A stretch of 64,000 nt of DNA from Calothrix parasitica NIES-267 (GCF_002368095.1 NZ_AP018227.1:1511999-1575998), one strand, 5' to 3'. Numbered from the stretch's first letter, positions 36,155-45,187 are shown. A program made the numbers and translations. The notes: generated by a model not told the origin, from the letters alone.

Positions 36155-36277
36155 TAAGTAGGTCGGCGTTGAAAATCGTAGTTAAGACCAGGAAGTAGTA
36201 AGTAGTAAGTAGTAAGTAGCAACAAGGGTAATTTACATCTTGTTACATAGCTCCGTTTGTTTGTGCCGACTTACTTA
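36155..36277. repeat. MITE-like element, copy 2 (TAAGTAAGTCGG ends)
   Basis: The 123-bp element starts TAAGTAGGTCGGCGTTGAAA and ends as the complement of TAAGTAAGTCGGCACAAACA, matching copy 1 at 27116-27236. A run of AGTAAGT heptamers is embedded near 36192-36216. It lies in the exbB-receptor intergenic region. Confidence 0.75.
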
Positions 36278-36290
36278 CATCAACTTAATT

Positions 36291-36387
36291 TAGTGGCTAT
36301 GAGGGTTCGTAGTTGCGCTGTAAATGGAGTTTTCTCGCAGAGTAGCACAATTACAAACCCCATAAAACTTATGGGACAGACCACTAG
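36291..36387. repeat. Miniature element with TAGTGG ends
   Basis: The element runs from TAGTGGCTATGAGGGTTCGT to ATGGGACAGACCACTA. Its core GTAGTTGCGC is shared with the element at 58893-59021, and the right end with 61588-61724. It directly follows MITE copy 2. Confidence 0.55.
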
Positions 36388-36430
36388 TTGGAAAGCAAAT
36401 TTATCTTTTCAGAGCAATTTAATCATTATA

Positions 36431-36597
36431 GGAATGGCCGCAACTGGCACATTTTTATCGTAGGGGAGGCAAAAAGGGGTGTAGATTTTCTTCCCCCTTT
36501 ATTGCCGTTGCTGTAACACTTTAACTAATTCTCAACGTAGTAATAAGCTTTCTGGTGTCACGCACCAACAGTATATTATGACAATTGCGGCCATTCC
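36431..36597. repeat. Miniature element with GGAATGGCCGCAA terminal inverted repeats
   Basis: GGAATGGCCGCAA (36431-36443) and TTGCGGCCATTCC (36585-36597) are perfect 13-bp inverted ends of a 167-bp element with an inner GGCAAAAAGGGG/CCCCTTTATTGCC hairpin. It is the third element in a row in this intergenic region. Confidence 0.75.
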
Positions 36598-36686
36598 TGC
36601 ATTAGTTAACAATTAACTTTTATACAACAAATAATAGTATTATTCACATCATTGTATAAAGCTAATTAACTATGACAGTACGTCTT

Positions 36687-36715
36687 TTGCTTAGTACTTT
36701 CTTAGAATATATAAT
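36687..36715 (+). promoter_or_regulatory. Promoter candidate for heme-type receptor gene
   Basis: TTGCTT, 17 bases, TATAAT is a near-consensus housekeeping promoter. Transcription would start near 36722, leaving a leader of about 200 nt before the receptor ATG. Confidence 0.6.
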
Positions 36716-36757
36716 GCGGTATTAATAGTTACTTGAGATAAAGTTAACGATTATAAG

Positions 36758-36775
36758 TATTCTGTGTTCAGAATA
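36758..36775. promoter_or_regulatory. Palindrome TATTCTG-tgtt-CAGAATA
   Basis: A perfect 7-bp inverted repeat lies about 36 bp downstream of the predicted start of transcription. Similar TATTCT/AGAATA half-sites occur across the -10 of the candidate RNA promoter (46630-46651) and upstream of hugZ (51369-51382). It is a possible operator. Confidence 0.35.
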
Positions 36776-36921
36776 TTTAATCCTAGGATTTATTTTTATT
36801 CCTTTAGGGCTTCTACATATATTTATTTGGCTAAATTAGTTGTAAATATTTCTCTTGTCAAATAGTTTTTCGACTATTGGCATTGTTCGTACTGCAAGAT
36901 AATTAATTGTAAGGAAAAATA

Positions 36922-39588
36922 ATGAGAAAAATTGACTTGCTATTGAGTTTTTCTCTAGCAACAGTTTCGCTTGCTTTTACAGTTCCTGTTGCTCTCGCTG
37001 CTTCAGAATCAGACATTTCAAAAGATAATTCGACCATAATTGTTTCTCAGAATGCACAAATAGCTAAAACATCCGGAATCAAGGTAGAAAAAACTCAGAA
37101 CGGAATAAAATTATTTCTCGAAACTTCTCAGCCAAATGCTGTAAAAAGCAAGACAATAATAGAAGATGAATCTATAATTATTATTAAGCTAAACAACCTT
37201 CAATTACATCTCCCCAATAATAGAGAATTCCTGAAAAAAAATCTCGGAGCGGGAGTTAATTCACTTAGCGTTAAACAAGTAGGTGAAGCAGAAGTTCAAA
37301 TTAAAATAATTGGAGAAGATAAATTACCAAATATTAAAAGAGTTGAAAGCAATGGTAATTTAATTTTCAATATAAATAATAGCGTACCAGTAAATAAAAT
37401 ACCAAATAATCCGCAAAGTGAAGAAATAGAATTAATTGCTGTTGGTAAAAAAGATAGTCTTGAGGATAAACCTGCTAACATCACTATTCTCGATGCGGAA
37501 CAGATAGAGAAACAACAAGCTAGAGATGTTAGAGATTTAGTACGTTACGAACCTGGTGTATCGGTTCCGAATAATACTCGGGGTGGTTTACAAGGGGTAA
37601 ATATTCGCGGATTGGGTGGAAATCGAGTCCAGATGGAAGTTGATGGTATTCGTCTACCTGCTGAATTTAGCTATGGTTCGAGTCAACTTGGACGAGATTA
37701 TGTAGATATTGAAACTCTCAATGCTCTAGAAATTTTCCGAGGAAACAATTCTGGAGAAAGTGGTAGCGATGCTTTGGGTGGAACTGTTAATTTCAAAACT
37801 GCTGAAGCTGCAAATTTACTCGATACTTTAGAGAAAGACTCTTTCACTAGCGTGCGTAGTGGTTACAGTAGTAAAGATAAAAGTCTGTTTGGAACTATTA
37901 CACAGGCTAATCGCTTTGATGATGTCGATACCTTATTCATCTACACTCGTCGGAATGGTAATGAATTTGAGGTTGGTAATGGTAACAGTATTTATCAAGA
38001 TGACCAAGAAAAAACTCGTAACAACTTCTTGGGTAAGGTAACATACAATATCGACGAGCAAAGCTTTGTAGAGTTTACCGGGGAAATATTCAACAACGTC
38101 ACCGACAGTAAATTTTCTACTGCGAACATACCCGGTTTAGCTTTTGAATTCTCGACTACAGACTTAGAAGAAAAAGTCACAACTAATCGTCAGCGTTTGA
38201 GTTTAGCTTATCAATTTGATAAACCCGATAGCGATTCTTGGGTAAAATTTGCTCGAACTCATGTTTATTTCCAAAACGTACTCACAGAAGAAGGAAATTT
38301 TAAGAAAACTAGTAGTAGAGGTAGAATTGGCTCCCAAGAGGAAGAAAAAGACCTCACAGACAGAAGCTTCGGAGCAAACATTAAACTTCGTAGCGATTTT
38401 GATTGGGGAAATACTAACCATCGTCTAAGCTATGGTTTAGATATTTCTAACACCTACAACGAACGGAATAATCTCCGCTTCGATACCACTTCTGGAACTA
38501 GAGTAGATGCTCGTGGTTATCCTCAAAAAGATTTTCCTGATAGCAACACTTTTCGTTTAGGAGTTTACTTACAAAACGAGATTGCTTTCGGTAATAGCAA
38601 GCTCAAATTAGTTCCAGGTTTGCGTTTTGATTCTTACAAACTCTCAGCAGAAAACAATCCCGAATTCGCGAGCAAGGGTAACGATGCGGTAGACTTTTCT
38701 GAATCAGCAATTAACCCGAGTTTGGGTATCGTTTACGAAGCGAATCCCGGTTTAACTTTATTTAGTCGTTACTCTCGTGGTTTCCGTCCACCTATATACG
38801 ACGAAGCAAACTTCTCTTTCCGTGCAGATATTCCTTTTCGTCCTCACAAAGGTATCCCTAATCCGGACATTAAAACAGAAACTAGCAACAATTTTGAATT
38901 AGGGTTGAGAAGTCGTTCTCAAAAGCTGGATTTTGATGTCACTGGTTTTTACAACCGCTACGATAATTTTATTCAAAGAGCAGCATTAATTGGCTACGAC
39001 AATAACGATATCGGTTCAATTACTCCCGTACCTTTCCAGGTTTTCCAGACTAAGAACGTATCGGAAGCGGAAATTTACGGTTTAGAAATTAAAGCTGCTT
39101 ATCGATTTAATTCTCAGCCAGGAGGTTTTGCTTTAAGGGGTGGTTTGGGTTTCCAAGTCGGTAACGATTTAACCGAGAATAAACCCCTTTCCACTGTTGG
39201 ACCTTTACAAGCAGTTTTCGGTTTAGGTTATCAGTCTCCAAATGATAAATGGGGAGCCGAATTAGTTAGTACTTTTGTAGCAAAAGCAAAAGAACAAGAA
39301 AACTTTGTTGACCCTAGAAGTATTATTGTTGGTCAACCAGAAAGTAGCAGACGTATTATTGACCCCTACGAACCAGCAGCTTATATGTTAGTAGACATGA
39401 TTGGTTACTACAAAATAAATCCCAATCTAACTCTAACTGCTGGAGTTTACAACATTTTTGATGCTGAGTATTACCAATATTCAGATGTTAATACTATCGA
39501 TACTAATTCCCGAGTTTTTGAAGCACAGCGTGGTAGTTATGCTCAACCAGGAACTAATTTTGCTGTTGGTTTAAATTGGCGTTTTTAA
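36922..39588 (+). CDS. TonB-dependent hemoglobin/heme-type receptor with AMIN-like domain
   Basis: The 888-residue protein has a signal peptide (cleavage near Ala26), then an AMIN-like beta domain (about 45-160). A TonB box and plug follow (EIELIAVGKKDSLEDKPANI, NIRGLGGNRVQMEVDGIRLP), then a barrel ending in LNWRF. The barrel has FRPP and NPDI text corresponding to the FRAP and NPNL boxes of hemoglobin/heme receptors, with a His (PHKG) between them where HemR-type receptors place a heme-binding His. AAGGAA lies seven bases before the ATG. A binding protein gene follows. Heme or a heme-protein is the favoured ligand by family and by the hugZ gene in the region; a siderophore is not excluded. 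Confidence 0.88.
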   Translation: MRKIDLLLSFSLATVSLAFTVPVALAASESDISKDNSTIIVSQNAQIAKTSGIKVEKTQNGIKLFLETSQPNAVKSKTIIEDESIIIIKLNNLQLHLPNNREFLKKNLGAGVNSLSVKQVGEAEVQIKIIGEDKLPNIKRVESNGNLIFNINNSVPVNKIPNNPQSEEIELIAVGKKDSLEDKPANITILDAEQIEKQQARDVRDLVRYEPGVSVPNNTRGGLQGVNIRGLGGNRVQMEVDGIRLPAEFSYGSSQLGRDYVDIETLNALEIFRGNNSGESGSDALGGTVNFKTAEAANLLDTLEKDSFTSVRSGYSSKDKSLFGTITQANRFDDVDTLFIYTRRNGNEFEVGNGNSIYQDDQEKTRNNFLGKVTYNIDEQSFVEFTGEIFNNVTDSKFSTANIPGLAFEFSTTDLEEKVTTNRQRLSLAYQFDKPDSDSWVKFARTHVYFQNVLTEEGNFKKTSSRGRIGSQEEEKDLTDRSFGANIKLRSDFDWGNTNHRLSYGLDISNTYNERNNLRFDTTSGTRVDARGYPQKDFPDSNTFRLGVYLQNEIAFGNSKLKLVPGLRFDSYKLSAENNPEFASKGNDAVDFSESAINPSLGIVYEANPGLTLFSRYSRGFRPPIYDEANFSFRADIPFRPHKGIPNPDIKTETSNNFELGLRSRSQKLDFDVTGFYNRYDNFIQRAALIGYDNNDIGSITPVPFQVFQTKNVSEAEIYGLEIKAAYRFNSQPGGFALRGGLGFQVGNDLTENKPLSTVGPLQAVFGLGYQSPNDKWGAELVSTFVAKAKEQENFVDPRSIIVGQPESSRRIIDPYEPAAYMLVDMIGYYKINPNLTLTAGVYNIFDAEYYQYSDVNTIDTNSRVFEAQRGSYAQPGTNFAVGLNWRF

Positions 39589-39619
39589 GGTTATTAGGAC
39601 TTAATAAATTCTAACGATT

Positions 39620-39664
39620 TGTAGTAAGCAATTTATCGCTCTAAAGGCTTTAGCCCTTACTACA
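39620..39664. repeat. GTAGTAAGC/GCCCTTACTAC inverted repeat
   Basis: GTAGTAAGCAATTTATCGCT and AGGCTTTAGCCCTTACTAC form an imperfect palindrome in the 140-bp gap between receptor and binding-protein genes. It resembles 34893-34940. It may reduce read-through. Confidence 0.55.
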
Positions 39665-39728
39665 AACTTTTATCACCTGCAAATTTACCTTCCGTAATCT
39701 CTAATCTTAATTATCTCTGAGTTGAACC

Positions 39729-40613
39729 ATGAACAGAAAAATCACGGCTTTGGTCACTGCATTATTATTAAGTATTAGTTTAATCGCTTGTTCAAACAAT
39801 ACAAACACGGTTAATCTTGAAAATACAACTGAAGAAAACGCAAAACAACCAATAAAATTAGCTAAAAGAGTAGTAGCGCTAACTCCTTTAGCAGCAGATT
39901 TAATTTATAATTTGGATAAAAACAAATTAGTTGCAGTTCCCAACGGTAGATATATTTCTAAAACCGATAAATTTACCAAACTTCCTAGAGTTGGCGCTCG
40001 TGGTAATGTTAATTTAGAAAAAATTGTAGCTTTAAAGCCAGATTTGGTAATTGGTTCCGAACTGTTTCAATCCCAAGCTTTAAACCGATTAAAAGAATTG
40101 GGAATTGATACAATACCTCTACAAACTAGTAGCTGGCAAGATTTAGAAAATTTAACTAAACAATTAGCAACTCGTGTTGGTGCTAATCCTCAACCAATTT
40201 TGAGTAAATACCAGTCATTTTTGACTAATATTTCTGAAAACGGAGAATCTGTTTTAATGTTAGTTAGTAGAGTTCCCGTATTATCTCCCAACAAAAATAG
40301 TTGGGCTGGAGATTTATTAACTAAATTCAAATATAAAAATATGACTGCTGACTTACAAGCAAATACAAGGTTTCAAGGTTATCTTACTCTTTCACAAGAG
40401 AAAATATTAACAGCAAATCCCGACAAGATTTTTTTAATTGAATCTGACAATATTAATCCAGAAGAATTAAAAAAACTTCCTTTCTGGGGAAAACTGAAAG
40501 CAACACAAAATAATCAGGTATATCTATTTCATCACGATGGCTTGATTAGCCCTACAAGCGTTGATACAGTTGAAGAAGTTACCAATCAACTCCGAGAAGT
40601 CGCAACAAAATAA
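39729..40613 (+). CDS. Periplasmic iron-complex/heme binding lipoprotein (FecB/BtuF fold), copy 1
   Basis: The 294-residue protein has a lipoprotein signal with lipobox LIAC (Cys21) and the Peripla_BP_2 pattern: RVVALTPLAADLIYNLD, KIVALKPDLVIGSELF and FWGKLKATQNNQVYLF. Such proteins hand heme, cobalamin or ferric complexes from the outer-membrane receptor to a FecCD-type permease. It lies 140 bp after a heme-type TonB receptor on the same strand. A paralogue follows the second receptor at 49645. The permease and ATPase at 43333-45187 are the obvious partners. The ligand is inferred from context only. Confidence 0.88.
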   Translation: MNRKITALVTALLLSISLIACSNNTNTVNLENTTEENAKQPIKLAKRVVALTPLAADLIYNLDKNKLVAVPNGRYISKTDKFTKLPRVGARGNVNLEKIVALKPDLVIGSELFQSQALNRLKELGIDTIPLQTSSWQDLENLTKQLATRVGANPQPILSKYQSFLTNISENGESVLMLVSRVPVLSPNKNSWAGDLLTKFKYKNMTADLQANTRFQGYLTLSQEKILTANPDKIFLIESDNINPEELKKLPFWGKLKATQNNQVYLFHHDGLISPTSVDTVEEVTNQLREVATK

Positions 40614-40640
40614 TTCAAACAGTAACGATTTTTTATGTTC

Positions 40641-40680
40641 GAGTGGGAAGTTCGATTTCTCACTCATATTTTATATCTCC
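40641..40680 (+). terminator. Intrinsic terminator after the binding-protein gene
   Basis: GAGTGGGAA (40641-40649) pairs with TTCTCACTC (40657-40665) with one mismatch, followed by ATATTTTATA. It lies 28 bp after the stop codon, in the 321-bp gap before tonB. Confidence 0.6.
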
Positions 40681-40754
40681 TTTTATTTTTGCGAGTTTAT
40701 TTTAAATTGCAAAAATTATATTAAAAAAATAAAATAGTTGGTAACAAATATCTA

Positions 40755-40783
40755 TTGATAGTTCAATTTCAAAAAGATATATT
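40755..40783 (+). promoter_or_regulatory. Promoter candidate for tonB
   Basis: TTGATA, 17 bases, TATATT predicts a start near 40790 and a leader of about 145 nt. Together with the upstream terminator it suggests that tonB has its own transcript. Confidence 0.5.
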
Positions 40784-40934
40784 GAGAATTAGTCGCAACA
40801 AATAATTAATTTGCTGAAAGTTTATTCATGCATTTTTTTTGAGAATAATCTATATTTTCAGACAATAATCACTATTCAAATAATTCTTAAATCAGTAGCG
40901 GTGGTTGTTCTTCAGACAAGGTAAGGAGGGAAAT

Positions 40935-42401
40935 ATGAGCATATCGCAAACTTGTATCGAGCAGCACGAAAAAGAGTCAAAAGCAGTTAAAAAGTTTCTT
41001 ATTTACTGTTTTTCTGCTTCAATTTTCGCTCATATCATAGGCATTATTTCCTTACCATATTTATTTAAAAAACAACAATTGGTGGAAGCAGACGAACCGA
41101 TTGAAATTATTGTTATTGATGAACCCGAACAAGAACAGCCACCCATACCAGAACCATCGATAGAACCAGAAGAAACTCCTGTAGTAGAACAACCACAACC
41201 AGTCGCTCAAATTCCTCAAGATACTCAAACCGAATTAATAGAACCACCCGAACAACCACCTGTTATTGAACCAGAAATAACGAATCCCGAACCAGTTGTT
41301 GAACCACAGTTAGAGTCTCCTGTTACCGAACCCGAAACACCAATAGAACCAACTCCCGAAGCTCTGGAAAATCCTCCTGAAACTCCAAAAGAAGTTGAGG
41401 ATGAAAACACAGAAAATACACCAGAAGATCCAACTCCTAATCCGGAGATTGCAGATAATAACGATAAACCTCAAGCTGTAATATCCAATGAATCTCCTGC
41501 TGAGGATAATACAGATTCGATTGAGAATAATCAGGAAACTCCTACTGTTGAAAAACCTGTCAATCAAGGTTCTGGAAATAGTAACGAAAATCCTAAAGTT
41601 ATCGCTGATAGAGGTAATTCAAATAATCAAGGTTCTACTCCTAGTAATCGAAGAAGGAAGCCCATTACAGGTAGCACTCAACCAAGTCCAAAACCGAAAC
41701 CACCAACTCCACCCAAACCTAAACCATCAAAAGGTGGGGGTAAATGTATTAGAAACTGCGGTTTATCTAGTGCTAATGCTTATGTAAAAAGAAATTTTGA
41801 TGGTAAAGAACGTCGTGTCGTAATTGTAGTTACTTACAAAGAGAATGGCAGAGTTACTAATGTACAAATAAATCCTTCAACTGGTAACTCAAGTTATGAC
41901 AGAGTTCTTCGTAGAGAAGCATCCCGCTTACGTTTTTCTAAAGGTAAATCCGGAACCTTAAGATTCGGTTTCAGTATTGTTAAACCAGGTTCCCAAAAAC
42001 AGCGTGAAGCTCAAGAGCGTCAAAAGGAACAACAACGTCGTCGTCGGGAAGCTGAGGAAAGAAAAAGACGAGAGGAAGAAGCCAAAAAACAAAGGGAAAA
42101 TCAACCTCAGCCTAAACCGACTCGAAAACCCATAACACCAAAACCTGTAACTCCACCCAAACCTGTAACTCCACCCAAACCTGTAACTCTACCCAAACCT
42201 GTAACTCCACCAAAACCTGTAACTCCACCAAAACCTGTAACTCCACCAAAACCTAAAACTCCACCAAAACCTAAAACTCCACCCAAACCTGTAACTCCAC
42301 CAAAACCTGTAACTCCACCAAAACCTAAAACTCCACCAAAACCTGTAACTCCACCAAAACCTGTAACTCCACCAACAGAATCTAATTCACCTGCTGAGTA
42401 A
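40935..42401 (+). CDS. tonB: TonB with internal C-terminal domain and proline-rich tail
   Basis: I start at the ATG at 40935, which has a strong AAGGAGGG site upstream; an in-frame TTG at 40905 lacks one. The 488-residue protein has a membrane anchor (about residues 20-45), then an acidic proline-rich periplasmic spacer. A TonB-type domain follows at about 275-345 (SANAYVKRNFDGKERRVVIV, TNVQINPSTGNSSYDRVLRR). Unusually this domain is not at the end: a charged coiled-coil-like stretch rich in Arg, Glu and Gln follows, and then thirteen KPVTPP-type hexapeptides. TonB links ExbB/ExbD to TonB-dependent receptors, which are abundant here. The tail could bind peptidoglycan or another protein, or just lengthen the reach; that is speculation. 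Confidence 0.87.
   Translation: MSISQTCIEQHEKESKAVKKFLIYCFSASIFAHIIGIISLPYLFKKQQLVEADEPIEIIVIDEPEQEQPPIPEPSIEPEETPVVEQPQPVAQIPQDTQTELIEPPEQPPVIEPEITNPEPVVEPQLESPVTEPETPIEPTPEALENPPETPKEVEDENTENTPEDPTPNPEIADNNDKPQAVISNESPAEDNTDSIENNQETPTVEKPVNQGSGNSNENPKVIADRGNSNNQGSTPSNRRRKPITGSTQPSPKPKPPTPPKPKPSKGGGKCIRNCGLSSANAYVKRNFDGKERRVVIVVTYKENGRVTNVQINPSTGNSSYDRVLRREASRLRFSKGKSGTLRFGFSIVKPGSQKQREAQERQKEQQRRRREAEERKRREEEAKKQRENQPQPKPTRKPITPKPVTPPKPVTPPKPVTLPKPVTPPKPVTPPKPVTPPKPKTPPKPKTPPKPVTPPKPVTPPKPKTPPKPVTPPKPVTPPTESNSPAE
42141..42374 (+). repeat. 18-bp tandem repeat encoding KPVTPP x13
   Basis: Thirteen in-frame units of 18 bp (AAACCTGTAACTCCACCA and variants with CCTAAAACT) encode KPVTPP, KPKTPP or KPVTLP. 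Near-identity between units points to recent expansion and likely length variation between strains. Confidence 0.95.
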
Positions 42402-42462
42402 CTCCAGCGATGGAAAACGGTTTAGTGCAAAATGGTGAGGTTTTAGAAAGGATTAAAAATAT

Positions 42463-42541
42463 AAATAGCCCCCCAATTCCCAATCATGTGGGAGAAATGC
42501 ATTTTAAAGAAAACCAAATTGGGGGAGGGGGCTGCTATTAG
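42463..42541. repeat. AGCCCCCCAATT/AATTGGGGGAGGGGGCT inverted repeat
   Basis: TAGCCCCCCAATTCCCAAT and CCAAATTGGGGGAGGGGGCT are imperfect inverted ends of a 79-bp dispersed element downstream of tonB. Related C-rich text occurs at 52229-52305. It may double as a terminator for the convergent genes. Confidence 0.6.
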
Positions 42542-42594
42542 ATACAAAAATAAATTCATAGACCTATTGAGCAAAGCCTACAAATCTAATACAA

Positions 42595-43164
42595 TCAAGC
42601 AAATACAACATCTTCATAAAGCTCGTTCATTTCAGCTTCAAAATTAACGCTTTGTAGTTGAAAATATTTGTCTTGGTCAGTATAAGATTGTAATAACCAA
42701 AGTCCTTCTTTGTTACGACGAAAACATTCAACTCTTTGACGTTTTACATTAATTAAAACGTATTCTTGCAAAGTTTCTAATATTTGATAATCCGCAAATT
42801 TATCACCCCTATCAAATGCTTCTGTTGAGTCGGATAAAACTTCAACAATTAAGCAAGGAAATTTTTTCTCTGTAGTATTTTGTTTATCTCGCTCGTCACA
42901 AGTCACCATGACATCCGGGTAATAATAGCGATTTAGTTGTTCAATACGTGCTTTCATATCCGAGATGAAAACCCGACAACCAGAACCCCGTACATGATTG
43001 CGGAGAAGTGTAAATAAGTTACCGGAAACGGTAACGTGAGAGTCGTTAGCACCTGCCATTGCATAAGCATAACCGTCGATGTACTCGTGTTTGACATCGG
43101 CTTGAAGCTCAAGTTGCAGGTATTCTTCTGGAGTAATATAGTTTTGTTGTGGGGACGCGACCAT
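42595..43164 (-). CDS. Uma2-family (DUF820) putative PD-(D/E)XK nuclease
   Basis: The 189-residue protein starts ITPEEYLQLE and has the Uma2 core: HEYIDGYAYAMAGA, YYPDVMVTCD, PCLIVEVLSDST, DRGDKFADYQ and EYVLINVKRQRVECF. Cyanobacterial genomes carry dozens of such genes, which resemble restriction-type nucleases with a PD-ExK active site (Asp in YPDV, Glu in VEVLS). Their role is not settled. The gene sits between tonB and the ABC ATPase gene with no evident connection to iron uptake and is probably an unrelated, mobile-type insertion in the region. Length is normal for the family. Confidence 0.92.
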   Translation of the reverse strand: MVASPQQNYITPEEYLQLELQADVKHEYIDGYAYAMAGANDSHVTVSGNLFTLLRNHVRGSGCRVFISDMKARIEQLNRYYYPDVMVTCDERDKQNTTEKKFPCLIVEVLSDSTEAFDRGDKFADYQILETLQEYVLINVKRQRVECFRRNKEGLWLLQSYTDQDKYFQLQSVNFEAEMNELYEDVVFA

Positions 43165-43332
43165 TATCTTAAGTTTGAATACGGTATTTTTATTTTAAGC
43201 AAATTATAGGATTATTAATTTAATTTGTTAGGCTAATACTCCATCATATTCATTTTGCCGAGTTCCTAGTTGCGCGGTGACTCGCCTTTATACAATAATG
43301 TCAAGAATACAATTTTGCATAAAAGCTAATTA

Positions 43333-44109
43333 TTAAATTGCTCTCAAAGGACAAATTTGTTTACCAACTGGTGTATTCATCACAACCACTTCTAAACCAA
43401 AAACTTGTCGAATATTTTCTGGATTCATTACAGTATCGGTGTCACCATCAACCAAAATTTCACCATTAAATAACATTGCTAAACGATTACTATATCTAGC
43501 AGCTAAATTAAGTTCGTGTAATACAGTGACAATTGTTAATCCTTGTTCTGAATTTAATTTTTTCAGTAATTCTAATAATTGTAATTGATACCGTAAATCT
43601 AAATATGTAGTCGGTTCATCTAATAGTAAAACTCGTGGATTTTGAGCCAAAGCTAAAGCTAAAAAAGCTCTTTGTCGCTCTCCACCAGATAATCTTTCGA
43701 CCGGACGATTTCTAAACTTTTCAATTCCAACAGCATGAATTGCTGATTCTACTTTATCCCTATCTTGAGCATCTAATTCCCATTGCCACCAACTTTGATG
43801 GGGATTGCGTCCCAAACCAACCAATTGATAAACCGTTAATCCCGAAGGAACAGTTTGCTGTTGCGGTAACAATGCCATTTTTTGCGCCACTTCTACAGCA
43901 CTTTGATTGTGAATTGCTTTACCATCTAATAAAACTCTTCCCTTTTGTGGTGAAAGAATCCTGCTGATAAGTTTAAGTAAAGTTGATTTACCAGAACCAT
44001 TCGCACCAACTAAACTTAACCACTCACCGCTAGCAATATCAAAGTTAATATTACGAACAATTGGTTTTTTTGAATAACCACCACTTAGATTGTTGACTGT
44101 TAATGACAT
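43333..44109 (-). CDS. ABC transporter ATP-binding protein, FecE/HmuV type
   Basis: The 258-residue ATPase has Walker A GANGSGKSTLL (about 36-46), the Q-loop LLPQQQTVP, signature LSGGERQR (about 136) and Walker B VLLLDEPTTYLD (about 156). This is the pattern of ATPases that power FecCD-type permeases for ferric siderophores, heme or cobalamin. It lies 67 bp downstream of the permease gene on the same strand, so the two form an operon. As the only FecE-type ATPase in the window it probably serves both binding proteins (39729 and 49645). Confidence 0.92.
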   Translation of the reverse strand: MSLTVNNLSGGYSKKPIVRNINFDIASGEWLSLVGANGSGKSTLLKLISRILSPQKGRVLLDGKAIHNQSAVEVAQKMALLPQQQTVPSGLTVYQLVGLGRNPHQSWWQWELDAQDRDKVESAIHAVGIEKFRNRPVERLSGGERQRAFLALALAQNPRVLLLDEPTTYLDLRYQLQLLELLKKLNSEQGLTIVTVLHELNLAARYSNRLAMLFNGEILVDGDTDTVMNPENIRQVFGLEVVVMNTPVGKQICPLRAI

Positions 44110-44115
44110 AATAAT

Positions 44116-44180
44116 ATTTGGTAATTGGTAATTGGTAATTGGTAACTGCTAACTGCTCACTGTTAACTGATAACTGTTAA
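44116..44180. repeat. GGTAATT and AACTGTT heptamer arrays
   Basis: Several GGTAATT units followed by TAACTGC, TAACTGT and ACTGATA units fill the gap between permease and ATPase genes and run across the permease stop codon. Confidence 0.8.
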
Positions 44181-45187
44181 CTGTCCATCGAACCAGAGCC
44201 GCGATAGAGCAACCAGATGAATAGAGGAGAGCCAAGTAAAGCTGTTACCGCACCTACGGGTAGCTCTACTGCTCCTAAACGAGAAAGTAAATCTGCAAAG
44301 GTTAATAACCATGCACCCCCTAATGCTGAAAGTGGTAAGCACAAACGATAATCTGTACCTACTAATAACCTCACTCCATGAGGAACTACCAAACCGACAA
44401 AACCAATTAACCCAGCGATACTTACCGCACCTGCTGCTAAAAGCGTTGCTACAGCCCCAATTAAAATCCGACTGCGTACCAGAGAAACTCCCAAACCAAC
44501 CGCTAAATCATCTCCTAAAGCCAGCACGTTAACCCATCTAGCAAGCAAACATCCCGCAACTAAGGCAACCAACATATAGGGAGCAGCCACTTTGATTTCA
44601 TTCCAACCCCGTCCGTTTAAGCTACCGATAAGCCAATTTAACGCTTGCTGTACTCTGCCGTCTTCGGCTAAAAGTAATAATGTACTCTGAAGCGCACCCA
44701 GCAACGAACTAACGGCAACCCCTCCTAGTATCAATTTTTCAACTCTAATTCCTCCCTGTCCGCGACCGAGAAAAATTACTATAATTGCAGTTAAAATAGC
44801 TCCCAACCAAGCTGCAAAAGGAATCCATGCCGTCCATAACTCCAGAACAATCATTGCTACGGTAACTAAACCGGCACCAGCAGAAATACCAAGAATGAAA
44901 GGGCTAGCAAGTGAGTTACGTAACATTCCCTGCAACAACGCGCCAGACATTCCCAAAGCTGCACCTACTAACATAGATGCCAGAATGCGCGGCATTCGTA
45001 AATCCCAAAGAATTGTTTGTTTGAGAGGGTCGCCTTTATGCAATAATGCTTGCCAAACATCTGACAAGCTCATGGGAACCGCACCTTGAGATATAGATAG
45101 TGCTAAGGTGAAAACTAGGGCAATAGTTAGTATTGCAACAGCTAAAAGCAAACGACTGCTGATAATATTTTGATTGGCTTTGTGCAT
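44177..45187 (-). CDS. FecCD-family permease (heme/siderophore/cobalamin)
   Basis: The 336-residue protein has about nine or ten membrane helices and the FecCD signatures: LRMPRILASMLVGAALGMSG near the N-terminus, ILGISAGAGL, and GLIGFVGLVVPHGVRLLVG about residue 255-273. It forms the inner-membrane channel with the ATPase at 43333-44109. The nearby receptors, binding lipoproteins and hugZ make heme a likely substrate, although family members also carry ferric siderophores and vitamin B12. The last residues (GSGSMDS) border a heptamer repeat array. Confidence 0.92.
   Translation of the reverse strand: MHKANQNIISSRLLLAVAILTIALVFTLALSISQGAVPMSLSDVWQALLHKGDPLKQTILWDLRMPRILASMLVGAALGMSGALLQGMLRNSLASPFILGISAGAGLVTVAMIVLELWTAWIPFAAWLGAILTAIIVIFLGRGQGGIRVEKLILGGVAVSSLLGALQSTLLLLAEDGRVQQALNWLIGSLNGRGWNEIKVAAPYMLVALVAGCLLARWVNVLALGDDLAVGLGVSLVRSRILIGAVATLLAAGAVSIAGLIGFVGLVVPHGVRLLVGTDYRLCLPLSALGGAWLLTFADLLSRLGAVELPVGAVTALLGSPLFIWLLYRGSGSMDS

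Noticed and set aside
36257-36463. Plus-strand frame of 68 codons upstream of the heme-type receptor
   Set aside because: It lies entirely within three adjoining miniature elements and has no protein-like composition.
41310-41787. Alternative frames inside tonB
   Set aside because: They arise from the biased codon pattern of the proline/glutamate-rich segment; the tonB frame has a strong ribosome binding site and a known domain.
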